Source: Zoroaster sp. YZ-2022
Taxonomy: Eukaryota > Echinodermata > Asteroidea > Forcipulatida > Zoroasteridae
Length of the DNA: 64,000 nucleotides
Reading direction: 5' to 3'
NCBI GenBank assembly: GCA_029582265.1
Contig: CM055821.1
Location: 40,123,004-40,187,003, forward strand
The translations under genes and the position numbers were made by a program. Every line of letters begins with the position of its first letter. Position 1 is the stretch's first letter. Of this stretch, positions 56,817-64,000 are shown one piece after another. Under the pieces are notes generated by a model, which worked only from the letters and a program-made list of their open reading frames with translations, had not been told where the DNA came from and made no database searches.

Positions 56817-57676
56817 GTAAGATCTCACTGCCCTCTGAATGCAGAGTTACCTTGAGTTAAGCGTGGAAACTAAACCAAAGTTGTCGTCATCCCTGGCCCA
56901 TGATGAAGAAAACGAGGCTAGGCAAACTTCGAGCAGCACCGTAGCCATGCAGCAATCCAGGTTCATGTAGCACCAAAGATTCAGGCACAACAGCATCGTG
57001 TGGAACATCTGAAGCACGGATCAGCACAGTGACAGAGAAAGACCAGGAGACGAGAGAGCTGATCAACATCGGGAGAATAAAACTTCAGGAGGACCACAAA
57101 TGGTGCAAAACTGCACACAGAACTAGACAACAAACAGTCGGTCGTTGACGGTCAAATAACAAACGTTGTTCCATGTACTGTACTTTATTGAGAGCAACAA
57201 CGTGTAGAGTGTTCTGTCAAACTGTTCAGAAAACCAGAGTGTAAAAACCATCCCCTGGATACATTTGCAAGGTTGTTGTGTGATAATTAAGATCAATTTT
57301 TACACTTTACTACATGGTGAAAACATCAATTTCTGTTCACTATGCAGTATCGTTGATTAATTGATTTTAACTCATTGCTTGATGTGTATTGCTTGATGAT
57401 TAATTTAGCTCATTGAATATGGTACATGTGTATTTTCTTTGATTAATTATTTACCATACATATTTTGCTGATTCTTTGCCCATTGCATACTGTACATTTA
57501 CGGTTCAATTTTTGTGTAATTTACAGCACAGTGCACCTTCATTTGAGGTTATTACAATAAATTTAAAGGTGCACTCGTGTGTCATTCAACACAAATATTT
57601 GTAATTGTTGATGAAGGTAATTTTAAGAAAGTGGTGTGAAATTATTTTGCATTGATATTGTTCCTAAATTAATGCG
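56817..57676. other. Retrotransposon leader
   Basis: Untranslated leader between the LTR and gag. A minus-strand frame at 56887-57069 is not supported by any domain. Confidence 0.6.
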
Positions 57677-59412
57677 ATGGCTAGTAAGGAAATAAATGAA
57701 CAGGTGAATCAGCTCGAAGAAGAGATGGAAAAATACACGACAACCCTCGAGACAGTAGATGATCCTACAGAAAGAGAAAGGATTTTAGAAGCTATTTTTC
57801 AGAATCAAGAAAAAATCCTTCAACTGAGTAAAGCAGCCGAGAGCGAATCTGAAACCCGAAAGAGCAGCAGGACGCGGCAACTAACAGCCAAGATGACAGA
57901 ATTGCAAGCCTCAGAGAAGGCTAAAAGGGAAAGGAGATTGAAGAAAGACTTTGATCACAAATACGAATCTTGGAAGGATTGCTGCAAGAATGTAAGGAAA
58001 GTGCTGAAGGGCTTCTGTACAGAGCATACTTTGAACCAAATATATTCGTCATTGCACAGTGCCGAGATGAACTGATTGAAGTATATGAAGCCTGCCGAAC
58101 TTAGCCCACCTGAACAAGAAATGCGGCGACGGGTTGACACTTGTGCAGCAATAGCCAAACAACTATTGAGGGTGGTTGCAGACAAGGAAGATACAGATGC
58201 AGATGTTTCAAGTCAATTGAGAAAAGTACTACACGCAGACAACAATGCATCAATCTTCTCTTCGGCACCATCCAGCCGAGCATCGTCCCACCTTTCAGAC
58301 AGTCTATCGGTGAGGCGAGTAAAGGCTGCTGCCGAATTAGCAGCTCAAGAGGCTGAAATAAAGATTCTGGAGGTCAAAGAGAAAAAGCAAGCAGAGCTCG
58401 ATGAACTGCAACGACAACAGGAGAAGAAAAGGAGAGAAATAGAGCGACTAGAAATAGAGAAAGAGGTGGACAAGGCCCGTGCACAATTCGAAGTGTATGA
58501 CCGGGAGTGCAGGGGCTTTAATGACAGTAGTGATATAGGTCACTCTCTTGACGGAGCACAGAAGACACTACCAAAGTCAGCCCAAGTATCCGAGGATGGT
58601 CAAATAGCAGTCCTGGTCCGCAGTCTCCAGGACTGCATGTCACTACACAAATTGCCTCCACCAGAACCAAGTGTGTTTACGGGTGAGGCCATCCGCTATG
58701 TGGAATGGAAAGCCAGCTTTAAGACGCTCATCGAGTCGAAGGCCATCTCAACAGCGGAGAGAGTGTATTATCTCAAGAGATACTTGGGCGGTGAAGCACT
58801 GAAAGCAGTACAAGGCTTCTTTTATAATACATCAATTGAGTCATACGAGGGAGCATGGCAGCTGCTTGAGGAGCGCTACGGCCATCCCTTCAAAATACAA
58901 AAGGCCTTCAGAGATAAGTTATCAAGCTGGCAGAAGATAAGCCCCAAAGATGCGACCGGCCTACAACAGTTTGCAGATTTCCTGAAGGCGTGTAATGATG
59001 CCATACCTCATGTTCCTGCGCTAAAAATACTGGATGACTGCGAGGAAAACCGACGTCTACTGTCGAAGTTACCAGATTGGGCGGTAGCTCGCTGGAATCG
59101 GCAAGTCTCATATAGGCTGGACGACACAGGCAACTATCCTGGTTTTGAAGAGTTTGTGAAGTTTGTGCGGAAAGAAGCCCGTGTTGCATGTAATCCTATT
59201 TCATCGTTGTATGCACTAAAAGGAACAGAGACCTCGGGGACAGAAGAGACTAAAACAGGCGAAAGAAGAAAAGCCAATCGCAGCAGAGGTACGGCTCACA
59301 ACTGCATCAAGCGAAGTTGAGAAGTCCAACGAAAGCCAGTTGCCCTCAAACCAGCATTCCAGCCAAAACCTTGTCTGTATTGCAAGTCAACGGATCACCA
59401 CATAAGTAGATG
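57677..59412 (+). pseudogene. gag: BEL/Pao gag region (DUF1759), with in-frame stops
   Basis: One frame carries an N-terminal coiled-coil segment (57677-58072), then EKKRREIERLEIEKE-type helices, a DUF1759 domain (FTGEAIRYVEWKASFKTLIE near 58675, YLKRYLGGEAL) and a CCHC knuckle (CLYCKSTDHHISRC, 59372-59413). TGA codons at 58073 and 59318 interrupt it. Around the first stop the ~45 intervening bases give a better family-like reading (DELIEVYEAC) in another frame, which points to a pair of compensating indels. A one-base loss near 59412 shifts the frame into the next segment. Confidence 0.85.
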
Positions 59413-60759
59413 CCCGGCTTCGCAAGCAAGTCACTGGATGATAGAAAGAAGTTTGTCCAGGAAAACAGACTGTGCTTTGGTTGCCTCAAGAAGGGACATC
59501 TCTCAAAGGATTGTCGACGAAGACATACCTGTGACAAATGTAAAGGAAGACACCCTACGATGCTCCATTATGATACAACAGAGAGTAAGTCCTCCAACCA
59601 AAGGGAAGTGAAGTCACCAAAGAGAGAGGAAATAGTAACGGCGGTGTCTTGTGGTGTCCATCTGGAAAATGCCAGGGGGACCTCAATGATAGTCCCAGTA
59701 TGGGTGTCGTCAGCAGAAACACCTTCGAAGGAAGTTCTCACTTATGCTCTGTTAGACACTCAAAGCGACAGCACGTTTATATTGGACAACACCGCCAGGT
59801 CTATTTCAGCCCACTGTGAGCCAGTGCGATTGAAGCTCTCCACTATGACTTCTGCATCTTCCATGATAGATTGTAGCGCAGTCACAAACATACTAGTCAG
59901 AGGGATGTCTTCGTCTAACAGAATACAAATTCCACGATCGTACACAAGGGATTTCATCCCGGTGGACAAGTCCCACATCCCCACTGCAGACACTGCTAGA
60001 AGATGGTCCCACCTCTACAGCATAATCCATGAGATTGCACCTCTACAGAACTGTGGGGTGGGAATGCTGATCGGATACAATTGCTCACAAGCCTTGGCAC
60101 CACGACAAACCATAGTTGGATCAGATGAAGAACCATATGCTGTCAAGACCGACCTTGGTTGGACCATCGTTGGATATGATGAGCAAAGTACCAACAGTCG
60201 CACTCCCAGTTTCTGCCACCGTGTCTCGGTAAAGGAGGCCCCATGCATATCGCCGTGGAACGTAATCAGCATACTAGAAGCTGATTTCTCAGAGAAACAT
60301 CATGCCGAGAAGACCATATCCCAAGAGGATATTAAGTTTATCAACCACCTAGAGACCAGCATTCATCAGACGAGCGGTGGTCACTTCAGCATGTCACTTC
60401 CCTTCAAGGATGGCAAACCCACGTTGCCGAACAACAAGAGAACAGCCGCAGTTCGTCTTAACCACCTCAACAGGAAGTTCGACACCAACCCAAAGTACCA
60501 TTCTGACTACAAGAAGTTTATGGAAGATATCATAGAGAGTGGTCATGCAGAGAAGGTTGAGAGCCAAGGAGAGGAAGGAAGGGTTTGGTACATTCCACAC
60601 CATGGAGTGTATCACCCTCAAAAACCAGGAAAAATCAGAGTGGTTTTCGATTGTTCTGCACGCCATGCTGGGACTTCGCTGAATGGTCATCTACTTACCG
60701 GACCGGACTTGATAAACAAGTTGTTTGGAGTGCTGTGTCGGTTCAGAGAACATCCATAG
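59410..60759 (+). pseudogene. pol: BEL/Pao zinc knuckle, protease and N-terminal reverse transcriptase
   Basis: Opens just after the frameshift and carries a CCHC knuckle at residues 22-35 (CFGCLKKGHLSKDC) and a further CDKCKGRHPTMLH motif. The aspartic protease motif LLDTQSDSTFI is near residue 115 (DTQ in place of DTG, as often seen in BEL elements). It then enters the reverse transcriptase (KIRVVFDCSARH, nt ~60630). It ends at 60757-60759 where the frame slips; the next frame continues with the RT palm. Confidence 0.88.
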
Positions 60760-61061
60760 CCGTCATGTGTGACATAGAGAAGATGTTCCACCAGTTTCTC
60801 GTAAATGAAGAAGACCGTGACTACTTACGGTTCCTATGGTGGGAGAATGGCAACGCAAGTAATAAGCCTCAGGAATACCGCATGAAGGTCCACCTATTTG
60901 GTGCAGCTTCATCCCCAGGGTGTGCCAACTACGGCTTGAAACACCTGGCAAATCAGCATGAGAATGAATTCCCACTGGCAGCATCGTTTATCAAGAGGAA
61001 CTTCTACGTCGATGATGGTTTGAAAAGCACCGAACCGAAGATGAAGCGAAAAGGTTGGTGA
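60745..61061 (+). pseudogene. pol: BEL/Pao reverse transcriptase palm segment
   Basis: In the shifted frame it reads MCDIEKMFHQF, then HLFGAASSPGCANYGLK, then FYVDDGL. The YVDD catalytic motif is at 61005-61016. The frame slips again near 61045. Confidence 0.88.
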
Positions 61062-61777
61062 AAGAGGCGCAAGAGGTATGTGCCAGAGGAGGGCTGCGCC
61101 TCCACAAATTCATCTCAAACAGCAGAGAAGTCATGGAGACCATTCCGGCAGCTGACCGTGCCGCTGGAGTGAAGGATGTGGATCTTGGAAGTGATGCTCT
61201 TCCAACAGAGAGGGCTCTTGGCATCCAATGGTGTGTAGAGACAGACATGTTTAACTTCCACATCCAATCCAAGGATCACTCATTGACACGTAGGGGAATC
61301 TTGTCTTCAGTTGCCTCTATATATGACCCTCTTGGGTTCCTTGCCCTTTGTTCTTATTGGCAAGGAATCCTCCAGGAAATGTGCCAAAATGGAGTGGACT
61401 GGGATGATCCACTTCCTGACAAACTACGCCCAAGGTGGGAGAAGTGGAATGATGACCTCAGTAACCTGAAAGAGATTCACATACCTCGGTGCTACGTGCC
61501 AAATGGTTTTGGAAAGGTCGTCAGCGTGGAACTTCATCATTTCTCTGACGCCAGTACACATGGGTATGGACAGTGTTCGTATCTGCGATTTATTGCAGAA
61601 GATGAGGTTCATTGCACACTAGTAGCCGGAAAAGCTAGAGTTGCTCGGTCAAGATAGTTACTATTCCTCGACTAGAGTTGACGGCTGCTGTAGTGTCAGT
61701 GCTGATGGGTCACATGATAAAAGAGGAACTGGAAAGTCACCATCGACCAGGAATTCTTCTGGACAGACTCCCAGGTC
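61055..61777 (+). pseudogene. pol: BEL/Pao RT thumb and RNase H segment
   Basis: From 61055 to 61657 one frame covers the connection region (ASIYDPLGFL) and RNase H (HHFSDASTHGYGQC). After a stop at 61655 the sequence continues in another frame (IPRLELTAAVVSVLMGH) to about 61775, where it slips again. Each slip is a one- or two-base change. Confidence 0.85.
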
Positions 61778-62534
61778 GTGCTTGGCTACATAAGCAATAA
61801 GGCTAGACGTTTTCATATATTCGTCGCCAACAGAATCCAAAAAATCTGCCAGTTCTCTGAGCCCAGTCAGTGGCACTATGTGTCAACAGAGGTGAACCCA
61901 GCTGACCATGCCTCACGAGGAGTCTTTGCCAAAGAGTTGCTTGCCTCAAACTGGTTCAGAGGTCCAGAATTCCTATGGAACAAAGATTTGGCAATAGCAG
62001 AGGAACCAGTCCGCCAACTTAATGTTGGCGATCCTGAAGTAAAGAATGTGACATCGCTCCAGACTACTGTTGTACCAAGATTACTCGAATGGGAGGATCG
62101 TCTGTCGCGATTCTCTGACTGGTCAAAGCTTTTGGGAGCTGTCGCACGCATAAGACGATTGGATCAGAAAGAGAAGGCTACTCTTACCCTCTCTACACCA
62201 CAAGAAAGACAGGAGGCAGAAACACAAATTGTGAAGTTAGTTCAAAAACAAGCCTTCCTAGAGGAAATCCAGTCATTGACAAGTTCAGGTAGAGTGATGG
62301 CAACTGCCAAAATCTTCAACTTGAATCCATTCCTGGACCGTGAGGGTGTTCTTAGAGTTGGGGGACGCCTGAGAAATGCAGAGGTTGCAGACATCATAAA
62401 GTACCCAGCCATTCTACCGAAGGGTAGCAATCTAACTAGGTTGCTCATTTCGCACTTCCACAGCAAAGTGCAACACCAAGGTCGGGGAATGACCTTTAAT
62501 GAAGTCAGAGCTAATGGGTACTGGATAATTGGAG
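61778..62534 (+). pseudogene. pol: BEL/Pao RNase H end and integrase N-terminal part
   Basis: Starts within the last RNase H motif (LGYISNKARRF), passes TEVNPADHASRG, and reaches the integrase zinc-binding region with HFHSKVQHQGRG and GYWIIGG. It stops abruptly at 62540, where the rest of the zinc-binding module should follow. Confidence 0.85.
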
Positions 62535-63419
62535 GAGCTTAAGAAGTACGGGCTGCTGATCACGTGCATGTGCTCACGTGCAGTACACATTGAGATGCTG
62601 GATGATATGACTACGGATAGCTTCATCAATGCTCTTCGGTGCTTCATTGCCATGAGAGGTCCCGTACAACTGTTGCGCTCTGACCAGGGTTCCAATTTTG
62701 TTGGAGCAAAAAATGAATTACGAGAAGCATTGAAGGAATTGGATGTGGAGAGAGCTCAAGTCTTCCTGGCAAAGCGTCAATGTCAGTTTGTAATGAATGC
62801 GCCACCGCAAGTCATGTCGGGCGTGTGGGAGCGCCAAATCAAAACAGTCAGAAGTGTTTTGTCATCCATCATTCAGCAGACCCCAGGTAGACTTGACGCT
62901 GCAACCTTGCGCACCTTCCTCTATGAGGCCATGGCCATTGTGAACAGTCGTCCACTGACGACAACCAATCTTTATGACCCTTTGAGTCCTGAGCCACTCA
63001 CACCAAACCATATTCTCACTATGAAGACAGCAGTGGCCTTACCGCCTCCTGGAAAGTTCGTCAAGGAAGATCTGTATGTAAGAAAACGCTGGAGACGGGT
63101 TCAATATCTGGCCGAACAGTTTTGGGGAAGATGGAGGAAGGAATATCTCTCTTCTCTGTCTTCAAGAGCAAAATGGAGCACTACACGAAGAAACATCAAG
63201 GTGGGAGACGTGGTGTTGGTGAAAGATGAAGATACACCACGCATGGAGTGGCCAATGGCTATTGTGACTGAAACCACTGAAGGTGAAGACCATCTGGTTA
63301 GAAGATGCAAAGTCCAGATTGGCTCCAAAAACCTAGACAAGCAGGGTAAAAGAGTCAACAAGATGTCGGTCCTGGAGCGGCCTATTCAGAAGCTTGTCCT
63401 CTTGTTGGAATCTGAGTAG
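62529..63419 (+). pseudogene. pol: BEL/Pao integrase core (lacking its first part) and DUF5641
   Basis: Reads LKKYGLLITCMCSRAVHIEM, then LLRSDQGSNFVGA (second catalytic Asp), an RPLTTTNLYDPLSPEPLTPN segment and a C-terminal DUF5641-type domain (KVGDVVLVKDEDTPRMEWPM). Compared with complete BEL integrases, the remainder of the zinc-binding module and the first catalytic Asp are absent. I estimate a deletion of roughly 60 codons at the ggagcttaag junction near 62533. Confidence 0.85.
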
Positions 63420-63623
63420 AGGACTCACCTTCCCGTGCCTGAGCACTCCAAGTGACCATCCCAGAAGACTGTCAGAGTGTTTACTGCTCAGTATTGGATC
63501 GTTAAGTTGTTAGACTGTTTCTAAAGTTAAAACGGTTTATGCTTGTTGAATTTAAGTAGAGTGTAGTTGCTTGAAATTACTCATGATTTATTATTTACCT
63601 GATCATTCGTAATTTGGTGGGAG
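63420..63623. other. Retrotransposon 3' untranslated region with purine tract
   Basis: No frame. The sequence just before the 3' LTR (tggtgggag, 63615-63623) is the likely polypurine tract. Confidence 0.7.
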
Positions 63624-64000
63624 TGTAGCGGACGCTCTAGAAATCCTCTTGGTTTATTTTGAGTCATTTTTCCCAACTTAACTTACCTGCATTTTCTAAG
63701 AGGCTTTAGGATGGTAACTAAATATTCCAGATATCATACCTTCAATGTGGCGTAGTTTAGAAAGGATACGGTTGCCTATAAACAGTGTATTTCCTGATGC
63801 ATGAACAATGCATGCTAGAGCCATCCTTTGTTTACATGTGGAGGCCGCCATGTTTGTTATGGTCACATGATCAAAGTTTTAGAATTAGCTAAAATATTCT
63901 TATGTCCTAGATATTGATTCTTTTTTGAAGGTAACATTTTTGCCGGATTGCAATTAAGTTTCTGTAAATTTCTATGGTATTTCTGAGGAAATTTGTGTAA
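63624..64000 (+). repeat. 3' LTR, truncated by the window end
   Basis: The first 377 bp of the LTR, beginning TGTAGCGGACGC, nearly identical to 55880-56257. About 560 bp are expected beyond the window. Confidence 0.93.

Larger units (their letters stand above)
55880..64000 (+). mobile_element. BEL/Pao LTR retrotransposon inserted in the satellite, 3' end cut by window
   Basis: 5' LTR, leader, gag (DUF1759), zinc knuckles, protease, reverse transcriptase, RNase H, integrase and DUF5641 follow in BEL/Pao order, then a purine-rich tract and the 3' LTR. It interrupts a satellite monomer after 'aagctctatt'. The coding region has several frameshifts and stops and an integrase deletion, so this copy cannot make its full set of proteins. 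Confidence 0.96.

Noticed and set aside
56887..57069. Minus-strand frame in the retrotransposon leader
   Set aside because: No domain, opposite to the element, and short.

Overview
The window is AT-rich metazoan DNA, probably from a marine invertebrate. The evidence is spliced genes with GT/AG introns, a near-canonical U6 snRNA with a vertebrate-like PSE/TATA promoter, tRNA-derived SINEs, many hAT- and piggyBac-type MITEs, a BEL/Pao LTR retrotransposon, and a multi-exon DUF6729-type transposase-like gene of a kind common in fish and invertebrate deuterostomes. An echinoderm-like genome is a reasonable guess but is not proven. One run of exactly 500 N (12801-13300) marks a scaffold gap.

1-16 kb: two short host genes are arranged divergently. 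A C14orf119-like gene is on the minus strand (3589-3957), and a two-exon GON7-like gene is on the plus strand (5283-6320). Around them lie MITEs, an interrupted SINE, a LINE tail, minisatellites and an N gap. The gap is followed by a segment duplicated at 31.2 kb and then by a 1.7-kb hAT-like element.

16.2-23.2 kb: a ten-exon minus-strand gene encodes a DUF6729-family, transposase-like protein. It carries at least two frameshifts and looks decayed. A piggyBac-type MITE sits in intron 7. From 23.2 to 39.4 kb are a tRNA-like sequence, simple repeats, two phase-0 coding exons of an unidentified minus-strand gene, small tandem and inverted duplications, further MITEs, and a tandemly repeated exon-like unit.

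39.4-56 kb: a U6 snRNA gene is followed by four tandem 575-bp units. Next comes a degenerate plus-strand copy of exons 7-9 of the same DUF6729 element (42.2-43.7 kb). It runs without a break into a ~12-kb satellite array (43.6-55.88 kb). The ~100-bp monomer is the 3' end of transposase exon 9 plus its splice donor and a short linker. This birth of a satellite from a transposase exon, with the presumed founder exon still at the array edge, is the main discovery of the window.

55.88-64 kb: a BEL/Pao retrotransposon interrupts the satellite. Its LTRs are nearly identical where both are visible, so it inserted recently, yet its gag-pol region carries several frameshifts or stops and an apparent deletion through the integrase zinc-binding/catalytic core. 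The 3' LTR runs off the window end.
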